Part shown: positions 21,067 through 30,599 of the stretch, one piece after another
Numbering within the stretch: position 1 is the first letter of the stretch
Layout of the letters: every line of letters starts with the position of its first letter
NCBI GenBank assembly: GCA_028282025.1
Contig: JANQIT010000074.1
Span: forward strand, 1-64,000
DNA from: Hwanghaeella sp.
GTDB lineage: Bacteria; Pseudomonadota; Alphaproteobacteria; UBA8366; Aestuariispiraceae
Reading direction: 5' to 3'
DNA: 64,000 nucleotides
Notes under the pieces: model-generated
What the model was told of the DNA's origin: nothing
Seen by the model: the letters and a program-made list of their open reading frames with translations, nothing else
Database searches by the model: none
Program-made: the position numbers and the translations under genes

Positions 21067-21594
21067 TTATTGTATCAGCATGTCCCCAATCAACACGTCC
21101 CGAACCTTTACCGGGTGCGCCGCCTGGTTGACCCGCGCCAGCATTTCTTCCTTCACCCGGTATAAACCTTCGCTGCCCTCCAGCTCCTCGACGCGAAGCT
21201 CGCGCAGGAAGACCTGAAAATTATCGATGATTTTCGGCATGAATGCCTCAATCGTCGGCTGATCCTCCGGCTGCATCAGTTCAAGACTGATCCGCAGCTT
21301 CAAAATCTGCTGCTTACGTCCCGAAGAGCGCAGAGAAACAATCATCTCCCGGACGTCGAGATAATGGCCCGGTGTCGCCACAACGGGCTCCTCACCCTCG
21401 CCCACACCTTCTTCGCCGCCTTCTTCCGCCGTTTCCTCGATGCCCAGAAGCGGGTCCAGCAGGCCACTCATGTATACGCCCACCCCCGCGCCCGCGAGCA
21501 CCACGATCGGCAGCAGAATGAACAGGACGAGTTTTTTGCCGCCGACTTTCTTTTTGCCGCCGCCGTCGCCTTCATCTTCGACTTCTTCGCTCAT
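21067..21594 (-). CDS. fliL: Flagellar basal body-associated protein FliL
   Basis: N-terminal TM after GGKKKVGGKKLVLFILLPIVVL; PGHYLDVREMIVSLRSSGRKQQILKLRISLEL. Confidence 0.9.
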   Translation of the reverse strand: MSEEVEDEGDGGGKKKVGGKKLVLFILLPIVVLAGAGVGVYMSGLLDPLLGIEETAEEGGEEGVGEGEEPVVATPGHYLDVREMIVSLRSSGRKQQILKLRISLELMQPEDQPTIEAFMPKIIDNFQVFLRELRVEELEGSEGLYRVKEEMLARVNQAAHPVKVRDVLIGDMLIQ

Positions 21595-21879
21595 AAGGCC
21601 CTTTGCCCCGTTTGATCGATGTCGGCAGGCATCCCGCCGCCACCCCTTACCTCTTCAGCCGAATATAGGCGATGCGCGCGATATTCTCAAATATACGAAA
21701 TAGTTAGAAGTAATCGCATAATATAGACCAGCCCTGTTCTACTAAGATACCGCCCTTGTCGCCGACGCCTCCCCACGGCAATTCCTGCCGGTACACATGG
21801 GCGTTTCCCGGCCCCGCCCTTGCCGGCTTCGATTTCCTGCGATCCTCGCCAGCCCATTGATATTCCTTGATTTTATTTC

Positions 21880-21894
21880 TGGCACACTCCTTGC
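21880..21894 (+). promoter_or_regulatory. Sigma-54 promoter upstream of flgF-flgG-flgA-flgH
   Basis: TGGCAC-actcc-TTGC, exact consensus, 93 bp before the flgF start. Confidence 0.75.
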
Positions 21895-21986
21895 GACTGG
21901 CTTTGTCGAGAGAGAGTACGTGATTTCGTATCGGCTGTTGACCTTGCAAGTGCGAGTTCAGCCGGGAGTGACGAGAGAGGTAGAGC

Positions 21987-22709
21987 ATGTCTAATTCCAT
22001 ATTCATTGCCCTATCGCGCCAATCGGCGCTGCAACGAGAACTGGACATCGTTGCGAACAATCTGGCGAACGTTAATACGCCCTCCTACAAGGCTGAGCGG
22101 CTGGTATTCCGGGAATTCCTGGTAGATACACAACCCCGCGCACCGGGCCTCTCCTATGTTCAGGACGTGGGCCAGTACAGGGTTCAGGACGAAGGCCCGA
22201 TCCGGCAGACCGGGAACCCGCTGGACGTTGCGATCAGCGGCGATGGCTATTTCGTTGTTGGGACGGACCTGGGCGACCGATACACACGCCACGGCCGTTT
22301 CCAACTGGATGCCGACGGCACCCTGACGACCGGCAATGGAGAGCCGATCCTGGGTCAGGCCGGACCGATCACGATCCCACAAGGCGAAACGGACATCTCG
22401 ATTTCGGGCGACGGGGTCATATCCGGGCGCGACGGTCAGCTTGGCCGGCTTCGGGTCGTCCGCTTCGATGAACCGCAGGAATTGCGGCACGCGGCCGACA
22501 GTCTTTTCACAACACTGGAAGACCCGATCGAGGTTCCCACACCCCGCGTCGTCCAGGGCAGCCTTGAAGACTCCAATGTCCAGGCGGTTCTGGAGCTGAC
22601 CAACATGATGCGGATTTCCAGATCCCACCAGTCGGTAAAGCGCTTCCTGGACCAGGAAGACAAACGCCAGCGCGACATGATGGACCGGCTCACCCGGGCG
22701 GTTTCCTAG
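21987..22709 (+). CDS. flgF: Flagellar basal-body rod protein FlgF
   Basis: SRQSALQRELDIVANNLANVNTPSYKAERLVF. Confidence 0.93.
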   Translation: MSNSIFIALSRQSALQRELDIVANNLANVNTPSYKAERLVFREFLVDTQPRAPGLSYVQDVGQYRVQDEGPIRQTGNPLDVAISGDGYFVVGTDLGDRYTRHGRFQLDADGTLTTGNGEPILGQAGPITIPQGETDISISGDGVISGRDGQLGRLRVVRFDEPQELRHAADSLFTTLEDPIEVPTPRVVQGSLEDSNVQAVLELTNMMRISRSHQSVKRFLDQEDKRQRDMMDRLTRAVS

Positions 22710-22750
22710 GCATGGACGCGGCACAAAAACTAAGTTTCAGGAGACCATAA

Positions 22751-23536
22751 ATGCGATCCCTATCCATCGGCGCGACAGGAATGCTGGCTCAGCAGCTCAA
22801 TGTCGAAGTGATCTCCCACAATATCGCGAACTTGAACACCACGGCGTTCCAGCGCCGCCGACCGGAGTTTCAGGATCTGCTGTATCAAAACCTGCGGCGT
22901 GTCGGGTCCGATTCCTCAGATGCGGGAACGATTGTCCCTGCCGGCGTACAGGTCGGGCTTGGCGTACGCACCGCCGCCGTATACCGCATCACCGAACAGG
23001 GAAACCTGTCCCTGACGGAAAACCCGCTGGACATCGCGATCAACGGCAACGGCTATTTCCAAGTTAGTCTGCCGAACGGCGATACGTCCTACACACGGGC
23101 GGGCTCTCTACAGCTCGACGCCAACGGACAGATCGTCACGGTCGACGGTTTCACCGTCCAACCGGGCATCACCGTGCCGCAGAACGCCATCGATATCTCG
23201 GTCAACGCCAGCGGCCAGGTTCTGGTCAGCTTGGATGGCCAGACCACACCGCAAAATGTCGGGCAATTCCAATTGGCGACCTTCCCGAACGAAGCGGGCC
23301 TGATCGCTGTTGGCGACAACCTGTTCCTTGAAACGCCCGCGTCCGGCGCTCCGGTCACGGGAACGCCGGGTTCCACCGGGTTCGGGACCCTGCAACAGGG
23401 CTTCCTGGAAACCTCTAACGTGAACGTTGTTGAAGAGATTACCAACCTGATCTCCGCCCAGCGCGCCTATGAAATGAACTCCAAGGTCATCGAGACCTCG
23501 GACCAGATGCTGCAGACCGTTTCCAACATTCGCTAG
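22751..23536 (+). CDS. flgG: Flagellar basal-body rod protein FlgG
   Basis: MRSLSIGATGMLAQQLNVEVISHNIANLNTTAFQRRRPEFQDLLYQ; LISAQRAYEMNSKVIETSDQMLQT. Confidence 0.96.
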   Translation: MRSLSIGATGMLAQQLNVEVISHNIANLNTTAFQRRRPEFQDLLYQNLRRVGSDSSDAGTIVPAGVQVGLGVRTAAVYRITEQGNLSLTENPLDIAINGNGYFQVSLPNGDTSYTRAGSLQLDANGQIVTVDGFTVQPGITVPQNAIDISVNASGQVLVSLDGQTTPQNVGQFQLATFPNEAGLIAVGDNLFLETPASGAPVTGTPGSTGFGTLQQGFLETSNVNVVEEITNLISAQRAYEMNSKVIETSDQMLQTVSNIR

Positions 23537-24618
23537 TGACGACGGTTGACCGGATCGAGAACATGGCCATGAGACACGACCAAACACCCGATACACTAAC
23601 CCGGTTCCGCCCGGTCTGCATCGCCACGCTTCGCGCCGGTGTCTTCGGACTGGCGGCTTTGTCGCTGGCCTTGGCCGCGACCGTGTGGGACGCCAACGCC
23701 AATCCTGCATCCAACACAGCCGAAGCGCCTGTGCGCCTGACACCGTCGGTTCAGATAATGGGCAAGAATCTGACCCTGGGCGATGTGTTCGAGAATGCCG
23801 GCGCCTATGCGGATCGCGTGATCGCCCGCGCCCCGGCGCCCGGACAATCGGTGACGCTGGAAGCCCGTTGGCTCGCCCGTGTAGCCCGTGCCTTCCGCCT
23901 GAACTGGCGTCCTCAATCGCGGTACGATACGGCGACGGTCACCCGGCTAAGCCATCATCTGTCCAGCGAAGTAATCCAGTCGCAGGTCAAAGCCGAGATA
24001 TTGTCGCTACGCGTGGATTTGCCGCCGGAAGAGGTTGAAGTCCAGTTGGACAACCGGCTGCTGACCCTGACGCTTCCGACTGACCGGCCCGCGACCCTTG
24101 CGGTCCGCCAACTTCAAGTCGACCCAAGGACAAACCGCTTCAGCGCCATGCTGGCCTCTCCGGCTCAACCGCCCTACGCGGTTCAGGTTCCGGTCACCGG
24201 CCAACTGCATCGAATGGTCGATGTTCCGGTTCCGGCTGACCGTATCCTGCGCGGAGAGATCATTTCCGCCAACGACCTCTCTTACGTACGCGTACGCCGT
24301 AACAGTTTGCCGGCAAATGCGATCCTGGATGTGGCGGAGCTGATCGGCCAAAGCGCCAAACAAAGCCTGACCTTGGGCAAGCCGATTTCCCTTAATGCGA
24401 TACAGCCGCCGGTTCTGGTGAAAAAGGGGGCGTTGGTCACCGTGAAACTGCAATCGAACAATCTGCTGCTGACGGCGCGCGGACGCGCCATGCAGAACGG
24501 CGGGCTGGACGATGTCATCCGCGTGCAAAACCTGCAGAGCAGCCGGACCTATGACGCCATCGTAACCGGATCGGGCCAAGCGAAAGTAAGCCTGCCAAGC
24601 CAGATCGCGCTGCAATAG
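23536..24618 (+). CDS. flgA: Flagellar P-ring assembly chaperone FlgA
   Basis: SAF-like C-terminal domain: ISLNAIQPPVLVKKGALVTVKLQSNNLLLTARGRAMQNGGLDDVIRVQN; follows flgG. True start may be ATG 23563. Confidence 0.9.
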   Translation: MTTVDRIENMAMRHDQTPDTLTRFRPVCIATLRAGVFGLAALSLALAATVWDANANPASNTAEAPVRLTPSVQIMGKNLTLGDVFENAGAYADRVIARAPAPGQSVTLEARWLARVARAFRLNWRPQSRYDTATVTRLSHHLSSEVIQSQVKAEILSLRVDLPPEEVEVQLDNRLLTLTLPTDRPATLAVRQLQVDPRTNRFSAMLASPAQPPYAVQVPVTGQLHRMVDVPVPADRILRGEIISANDLSYVRVRRNSLPANAILDVAELIGQSAKQSLTLGKPISLNAIQPPVLVKKGALVTVKLQSNNLLLTARGRAMQNGGLDDVIRVQNLQSSRTYDAIVTGSGQAKVSLPSQIALQ

Positions 24619-24652
24619 GCGCGGACGAACGGTGGGAATTGGAGGATTTGCG

Positions 24653-25423
24653 ATGAGAGTTCATTCAAGCAAGGGATCAAGAAAGCTTTTCCGCTTCAGC
24701 GCCCTGTTGCTGATGGGAACGCTTCTCGCCGGGTGCAACGCCCTGTCGCGGCTTGCCGATGTCGGCGATGAGCCCGGCCTCTCGGAGATCAAGAACCCGA
24801 CGCACAAGGTGGACTATCAGCCGGTCAGCATGCCAATGCCCCCGCCGACGATCGCCCGGCGTCTGCCGAATTCCCTGTGGCGTCCTGGATCGCGGGCCTT
24901 TTTCAAGGATCTGCGCGCCAGTCAGGTCGGCGACATCGTAACGGTCGTAATCGCCATCGATGATGACGCGGAGTTGGAAAATACCACGACGCGGTCTCGG
25001 ACGAATGTCGAAAACCTGGATATCGACTCGCTGCTGGGCTTCGAGGGCGACCTGGACACATTCCTGCCGGAAGCGGTCAACCCCGGCGACATCCTGGCCA
25101 CAGACAGCAACAGCAGCAACCAGGGTACGGGGGTCATCGACCGTGAAGAGGAAATCAACCTGCAGATCGCGGCCATCGTGACCCAGGTTCTACCGAACGG
25201 GAACCTCGTGATTCACGGACGTCAGGAGACTCGGGTGAACTATGAAATCCGAGAATTGCAACTCGCCGGAGTGATCCGTCCGCAAGACATCACCAACGAC
25301 AATACCGTGGCCTATCAGCAGATTGCCGAAGCGCGTCTTTCCTATGGCGGGCGGGGCCATATCACCGACGTACAGCAGCCGCGCTACGGATCGCAGATCG
25401 TCGACATCATCTTGCCGTTCTAA
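24653..25423 (+). CDS. flgH: Flagellar L-ring lipoprotein FlgH
   Basis: Lipobox LLAGCNAL; VIHGRQETRVNYEIRELQLAGVIRPQDITNDNTVAYQQIAEARLSYGGRG. Confidence 0.95.
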   Translation: MRVHSSKGSRKLFRFSALLLMGTLLAGCNALSRLADVGDEPGLSEIKNPTHKVDYQPVSMPMPPPTIARRLPNSLWRPGSRAFFKDLRASQVGDIVTVVIAIDDDAELENTTTRSRTNVENLDIDSLLGFEGDLDTFLPEAVNPGDILATDSNSSNQGTGVIDREEEINLQIAAIVTQVLPNGNLVIHGRQETRVNYEIRELQLAGVIRPQDITNDNTVAYQQIAEARLSYGGRGHITDVQQPRYGSQIVDIILPF

Positions 25424-25700
25424 CCGCGAACGGACGCTTGAAGCCGGATAAGACAAACGCACTGAGGACATACCGCTACGAACAGGAACCGATACAAAAC
25501 GTTTCGCATGGTTGAGGAAACGAGCGCCGGCGGCCGCGAATGCGGCGCAGGCGGCGGCGAGGAGACATCGAAACGTTAAAGGCCCATGGCGGCGCAGTAC
25601 AACCACGCCAACATGAGCCCGGCACATCGAATCCGGTTTGGATTTACGCCCGCACTCTCCTCTCTCTCATCTCTCCTCTCGCTGGCGTAGATCCGTTGGA

Positions 25701-25731
25701 GACGCCCCCCGAGTCCAACCGGGGGGCGTTC
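25701..25731 (+). terminator. GC-rich hairpin terminator downstream of the flgFGAH operon
   Basis: acgcccccc-gagtccaacc-ggggggcgt, 9-bp perfect stem followed by ttctccattt. Confidence 0.65.
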
Positions 25732-25816
25732 TCCATTTCAGCCGCGGCGTTGAGTTGACCGGCGGCTGCGGCTACAGGTGATGCTGACGGCTCGAACAAT
25801 TCGGAACGACAGCAGT

Positions 25817-26155
25817 ATGCCGCCACGCTCCAACCCTCTGAAACTGAACAAATTGCAACTCCGGACACTCGCCCTCATCCAGGTGCTGATCAATGAAGCC
25901 GGACAAGGCGACCGCGACCCGGATACGGGCGATGTCACCTTGCTGACCCTGCCGCAGCCGCATGGCGATCACGTTCATCTCGGGCCCTATACCGTATCCG
26001 CGCGGGAGATGAGCGGGTTTTCCAACGCCGGCGTCTGGGGCGCTCTGGCGCGCAAGGGCCTGGCCCGCGGAGGGCCGCCGGTAACGATCACGAAAGAAGG
26101 GCTTGCATACGATACCGGGCTGTCGGACAGGTTCATCAAACAGAGCGACCATTGA
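25817..26155 (+). CDS. Hypothetical protein
   Basis: ORF MPPRSNPLKLNKLQLRTLALIQVLINEAGQGDRDPDTGDVTLLTLPQPHGDHVHLGPYTVSAREMSGFSNAGVWGALARKGL; coherent composition. Confidence 0.6.
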   Translation: MPPRSNPLKLNKLQLRTLALIQVLINEAGQGDRDPDTGDVTLLTLPQPHGDHVHLGPYTVSAREMSGFSNAGVWGALARKGLARGGPPVTITKEGLAYDTGLSDRFIKQSDH

Positions 26156-26221
26156 AGCGGGCGAACAAGCGCTCCGTTTCAGACACCCGGAAAAACCCAA
26201 CAATATCAGGAAACGCCTTCC

Positions 26222-27811
26222 ATGCTGAAAACAGTCACCGGTTACCAGGGGATGGTGACCACCCCCCATCATTTAGCTTCGCAAGCAGGCGTCTCCGTCT
26301 TGAGGGACGGCGGCAACGCTGTCGAAGCGATGGTCGCCATGGCCGCGGCAATCGCGGTGGTTTATCCGCATATGACGGCAATCGGCGGCGATGGATTCTG
26401 GCTGATCACCGAGCCGGGCAAGGACCCCATCGGCATCGACGCATGCGGCGCGGCGGCGGAAAATGCGACACGTGCTTTCTATACGGACCAGGGTTTCGAC
26501 AGTATCCCCACCCGCGGCCGGCTCGCCGCCTTAACCGCCGCCGGCACGGTTTCAGGTTGGCGGGCCGCCCTGGCGCACGCGCAGTCTTGGGGAATGGCCA
26601 TGCCCTTGGGCCGGCTGATGCAGGATGCGGTGCGTCACGCCCATGAAGGGGTCGCGGTTGCGCCCAGTCAGGAAACCCTGACCCGGGAAAAACTGGCGGA
26701 GCTGAAGGACGCACCAGGCTTCGCCGAAACCTTCCTGCGGGACGGCGATGTGCCGTCCGCCCGTAGCAAGCTCGCCAATCCCCGGCTCGGCGAGACCCTT
26801 CGACATCTGGGCAAGGCCGGTCTTAGCGACTTTTATGACGGGGAACTCGCCGGACGCATTGCCGACGACCTTGCGGCCGTGGGCAGCCCCGTCTCAGCGG
26901 CGGATCTGCGCAGTCATGCGGCGACGCTGGTGAAGCCGCTCTCGGTTCGGACCAGCGACGGTGTCCTATACAACATGACGCCGCCGACTCAGGGTCTCGC
27001 CTCGCTGATTATTCTGGCGCTGTACGACCGGTTGACCGAGCCGGAAGCCGCCGAGTTCGACTTCGTCCACAGGCTGGTCGAAGCGACGAAACGCGCCTTT
27101 ATCGTCCGGGACAGCCATGTCACCGACCCGGCCTATATGACCCGGGATCCGCAAGAATTCCTGACCGACGCGTTCCTGGATGCGGAAGCTGCGAAAATCG
27201 ACCGTGCAACGGCGTTACCCTGGCCGCATGTCGCCGCACCGGGCGACACGATCTGGATGGGCGTTATCGACGGAGAAGGCCGGGCGGTCAGCTTCATCCA
27301 GAGCCTCTATTGGGAATTCGGATCGGGCGTCGTGCTGCCGGAAACCGGGATTCTTTGGCAGAACAGAGGCATCAGTTTCTCGCTGCAGGAAAACGGCCCG
27401 CATCCGCTGCAACCGGGCCGGAAGCCGTTTCATACCCTGAACCCGCCGCTCGCCGTTCTGAACGATGGCCGCACCGTCAGCTACGGCACCATGGGCGGAG
27501 AAGGCCAGCCACAAACCCAGGCCGCCCTGTACGCCCGTTACGTGAAGAAGGGGATGGACTTGCAACAGGCGATCAGCGCGCCCCGGTGGCTGCTGGGCAG
27601 AACCTGGGGGGACCAGTCGACGAACCTGAAGCTGGAGTCCCGTTTCGATCCGGTGACCGTTCAAGCGTTGAAAGACGCCGGCCATGACGTGGCCGTGGTT
27701 GACGCCATGACCGACATGATGGGGCATGCCGGCGCCATCGTGCATCACCCGGACGGCCTTTTCGAAGGCGCCACCGACCCACGCAGCGACGGGGCGGCGA
27801 TGGCCGTTTGA
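26222..27811 (+). CDS. Gamma-glutamyltransferase family protein
   Basis: GGNAVEAMVAMAAAIAVVYPHMTAIGGDGFW; GDTIWMGVIDGEGRAVSFIQSLYWEFGSGVVLPETGILWQNRG; TMGGEGQPQTQAAL. Confidence 0.93.
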   Translation: MLKTVTGYQGMVTTPHHLASQAGVSVLRDGGNAVEAMVAMAAAIAVVYPHMTAIGGDGFWLITEPGKDPIGIDACGAAAENATRAFYTDQGFDSIPTRGRLAALTAAGTVSGWRAALAHAQSWGMAMPLGRLMQDAVRHAHEGVAVAPSQETLTREKLAELKDAPGFAETFLRDGDVPSARSKLANPRLGETLRHLGKAGLSDFYDGELAGRIADDLAAVGSPVSAADLRSHAATLVKPLSVRTSDGVLYNMTPPTQGLASLIILALYDRLTEPEAAEFDFVHRLVEATKRAFIVRDSHVTDPAYMTRDPQEFLTDAFLDAEAAKIDRATALPWPHVAAPGDTIWMGVIDGEGRAVSFIQSLYWEFGSGVVLPETGILWQNRGISFSLQENGPHPLQPGRKPFHTLNPPLAVLNDGRTVSYGTMGGEGQPQTQAALYARYVKKGMDLQQAISAPRWLLGRTWGDQSTNLKLESRFDPVTVQALKDAGHDVAVVDAMTDMMGHAGAIVHHPDGLFEGATDPRSDGAAMAV

Positions 27812-27895
27812 GTCTCCGACCCTTTCGCCAATTTGCTAGGACCCGCCCTAAGCTTGCGATAGGCTTTCCGAATCGCAACGGCTGGGCGGCTTGGC

Positions 27896-28615
27896 ATGAC
27901 CCTGGATCAGTACATTGAGGATATTCTGAACATCGAAGGAGAAGACCTGCTGTTCGCGCGTCTTCTTTCGTTTCTGCATCAGTTTTCCGCCGATGTGCTG
28001 AGCTATCACGTCGTAACCGAACATTTGCGGCGGCTAAGGCTCGATCAGGGGCTCGTCTATCACTGTTTCCCCCCGGCCTGGGTGTCGCGGTACAAGGAAA
28101 TGGACTATTACGACATCGACCCGATTATCGAGCGCGCGATGCGGACCCGGGAACCCTTCTGTTGGTTCGATATCGATAAGCTGCAGCGCCTCTCGACAGC
28201 CCAGAAGGCGTTGCTCACGGACCTGCGGTCGCACGGCATGGTGGACGGTTACGCCGTTCCGATTTTCGGCCCGCAAGGAACGACCGCCTATTTCGGTGTG
28301 GGGTCCACATATGGCGACATGCATGTCGATGCGGTCGCGTTGCGGCAGATCCAATACGCCTGCAACACGCTCCACAACCGCTACCTGGAAATCCATGGCG
28401 AAATCGACAGCAGCCAACCGTCGCTGACCAACCGCGAACGCGAGGTCCTGACCTGGATCGCCCGCGGCAAAAGCAATTCGTCGATTGCCGGAATTCTCGG
28501 CATTTCCGAACATACGGTCGATACCTTGGTGCGGCGGTGTTTCCACAAACTGGCCGTCAGCGACCGGATTTCCGCGTCGCTCAAAGGTGTCGCCACCGGC
28601 GTGATTTCTCCGTAG
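27896..28615 (+). CDS. LuxR-family quorum-sensing-type transcriptional regulator (autoinducer-binding domain + HTH)
   Basis: AWVSRYKEMDYYDIDPIIERAMRTREPFCW autoinducer-binding motif; LTNREREVLTWIARGKSNSSIAGILGISEHTVDTLVRRCFHKL HTH. Confidence 0.9.
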   Translation: MTLDQYIEDILNIEGEDLLFARLLSFLHQFSADVLSYHVVTEHLRRLRLDQGLVYHCFPPAWVSRYKEMDYYDIDPIIERAMRTREPFCWFDIDKLQRLSTAQKALLTDLRSHGMVDGYAVPIFGPQGTTAYFGVGSTYGDMHVDAVALRQIQYACNTLHNRYLEIHGEIDSSQPSLTNREREVLTWIARGKSNSSIAGILGISEHTVDTLVRRCFHKLAVSDRISASLKGVATGVISP

Positions 28616-28718
28616 AGCCTGTCAGCAGTGACCTGAACGGATTTGTCACGTACCTGCGGGACAGACAGGAATACCGCATCTCCCTATAAACGCGCGAAAC
28701 TCCTTCAGGATTGAAGCA

Positions 28719-29261
28719 ATGCACACCGAGTTCGCGGAATGGCCCGACCCGGATCGGGCCGATTTTTCCTGCGACCGGGTAGCCGGCGTATTCGACTACT
28801 GGTCGGGGATCGACAAATCGTCATCCGGACTTCCTCTGCGCGAGGCCTGCGAGCCGCTGGTGGATATCCCCCGGCTGGTCACGATCATCATGCTTATTCA
28901 GATACCGGATCCCGACGATCTGGACACCATGTTCTACCGGGTCATCGGCAGTGAGTTGGCGGACTGGACCGGCGGACAAACGGGAGAAACGGTGAAACAC
29001 GTCTATCTGGGAACAGACTGGCAAACGGTCGAGACCCAGCATCGCTATGTGATCGAACAACGCAAACCGCAACTGGTGCGCCGTCAGCTCGGCCATATCC
29101 GGGAGCGGGACTTCCGGGCTTACGAACGTGTCCTGATGCCGTTGAGCCGGGACGGCGGTTCCGTGGATATGATCCTGGGCGCGTGCACTCAACTCTCCTT
29201 CTCCGGGCCAAACCTGCTGCGCTGCGGTGCAATGAGAAGGACTCCCGGCGAGAGCCGCTAG
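28719..29261 (+). CDS. PAS-like (PAS_5/DUF1488-region type) hypothetical protein
   Basis: RLVTIIMLIQIPDPDDLDTMFYRVIGSELADWTGGQTGETVKHV...RDFRAYERVLMPLSRDGGSVDMILGA resembles PAS_5-type proteins. Confidence 0.65.
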   Translation: MHTEFAEWPDPDRADFSCDRVAGVFDYWSGIDKSSSGLPLREACEPLVDIPRLVTIIMLIQIPDPDDLDTMFYRVIGSELADWTGGQTGETVKHVYLGTDWQTVETQHRYVIEQRKPQLVRRQLGHIRERDFRAYERVLMPLSRDGGSVDMILGACTQLSFSGPNLLRCGAMRRTPGESR

Positions 29262-30535
29262 CTGCTTGCGGTCTCGCCGTTCAGAAGCGTCAAGGCGGCC
29301 CCCGCCATAACCTTGGCGGATGTCATGATCGCGTCGATCTCAATATACTCGTCCGGCTGATGGGCCAGATCCAGGATACCGGGCCCATAGGCGATGCAAT
29401 CCTTCAACTGACCGATCCGGAAGACATGTTTCTGGTCGTAGGTCCCCGGGGAGCAGATGGTTTCCGGTTTGTGACCGAACTGCGCTTCGATCTGATCGGA
29501 GACCGCCTGAACTACCGGCGCTTCAAGATCGGTCAGCGTCGGCTCGAATTCCATGATGTCGCGCACATCGTAGCGGAATCCGGGACGTTCTTTCTCCAGC
29601 GCGTCCAGCAAGGCGACAATCTCCGCCTTCACCTGGTCCAACGGTTCTTCAATCAGGAAACGGCGATCCAGGATCACCTTGCACAGGTCCGGCACCAGGG
29701 AACTCGGCAATCCGTTGAAATTGTCGGGCAACCCGCCGTGAATGGACGCGATGTTCAAGGTGGATTGCTTCGCCCCTTCCGGAACCACCGGCATCGCCGT
29801 TTGGCGGTCGGCCAGCGCCGGATACAGATCGCTCTCCAACTTGTCCAGAAACGCCCCCATGTGGCGGACCGCGCAGTCCCCAAGAAACGGCATGGACCCG
29901 TGCGCGATGTGACCGTGTGTGCACACCTCCGCCCACCAAACGCCCCGGTGACCGACACACACCCGGTCGACATTCAGCGGTTCGGGAATGATCACATGAT
30001 CGACGCGGGGTTTGCTGAAAAAACCCTTGCCGGCCAGATAGGCGACACCGCCGTATCCCCCGGTCTCCTCGTCCACCGTCCCTGAAATCTCTATCGCACC
30101 ATCGAAGGGTACGCCTTCCTGCAGGATCGCTTCGGCGGCGATGATCGATGCCGCGATGCCGCCTTTCATATCGCACGACCCGCGGCCATAAATCCTGCCA
30201 TCCTCAACCTCCGCACCGTACGGATCGCGCGTCCAACCTTCCCCCGGTTCCACGACATCGATATGACCGTTGAAATGGAGACAGGGGCCGGGCCGCCGCC
30301 CCTCTCGGCGCGCCACGATATTCGTGCGGGGATGCTTGTCGCTGTCTCCGGGGGTTCCTTCGCCGCGTTCGTAAACGACATCGAACCCAGCCGCCCGCAA
30401 CCGCTCGCCAATCAACTCCGCGCAAGGAGTGTAGGCGTCGCCCGGGGGGTTGACGGTGGGGATGCGGATCAGGTCCTGTGTCAGGGAGACGGCAGCCTCC
30501 TCAAGTCCGTCGATTCGCTCAAACAGCTTTTGCAC
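29258..30535 (-). CDS. M20-family metallopeptidase/deacylase (ArgE/DapE-like); start approximate
   Basis: LHFNGHIDVVEPGEGWTRDPYGAEVEDGRIYGRGSCDMKGGIAASIIAAEAI; GTVDEETGGYGGV. ORF-track N-terminal extension to 30874 overlaps the divergent gene and looks spurious. Confidence 0.9.
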   Translation of the reverse strand: MQKLFERIDGLEEAAVSLTQDLIRIPTVNPPGDAYTPCAELIGERLRAAGFDVVYERGEGTPGDSDKHPRTNIVARREGRRPGPCLHFNGHIDVVEPGEGWTRDPYGAEVEDGRIYGRGSCDMKGGIAASIIAAEAILQEGVPFDGAIEISGTVDEETGGYGGVAYLAGKGFFSKPRVDHVIIPEPLNVDRVCVGHRGVWWAEVCTHGHIAHGSMPFLGDCAVRHMGAFLDKLESDLYPALADRQTAMPVVPEGAKQSTLNIASIHGGLPDNFNGLPSSLVPDLCKVILDRRFLIEEPLDQVKAEIVALLDALEKERPGFRYDVRDIMEFEPTLTDLEAPVVQAVSDQIEAQFGHKPETICSPGTYDQKHVFRIGQLKDCIAYGPGILDLAHQPDEYIEIDAIMTSAKVMAGAALTLLNGETASS

Positions 30536-30599
30536 CTCGGCCCCCCAGTCTTTGAAGACAATATGGTCGCGGGCAAATCCGGGTGAGGCAAGAGAAACG

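Noticed and set aside
26406-26806. Minus-strand ORFs inside gamma-glutamyltransferase
   Set aside because: Shadow ORFs of a confident plus-strand gene.
29183-30085. 300-aa plus-strand ORF
   Set aside because: Antisense to the M20 peptidase; no family resemblance.
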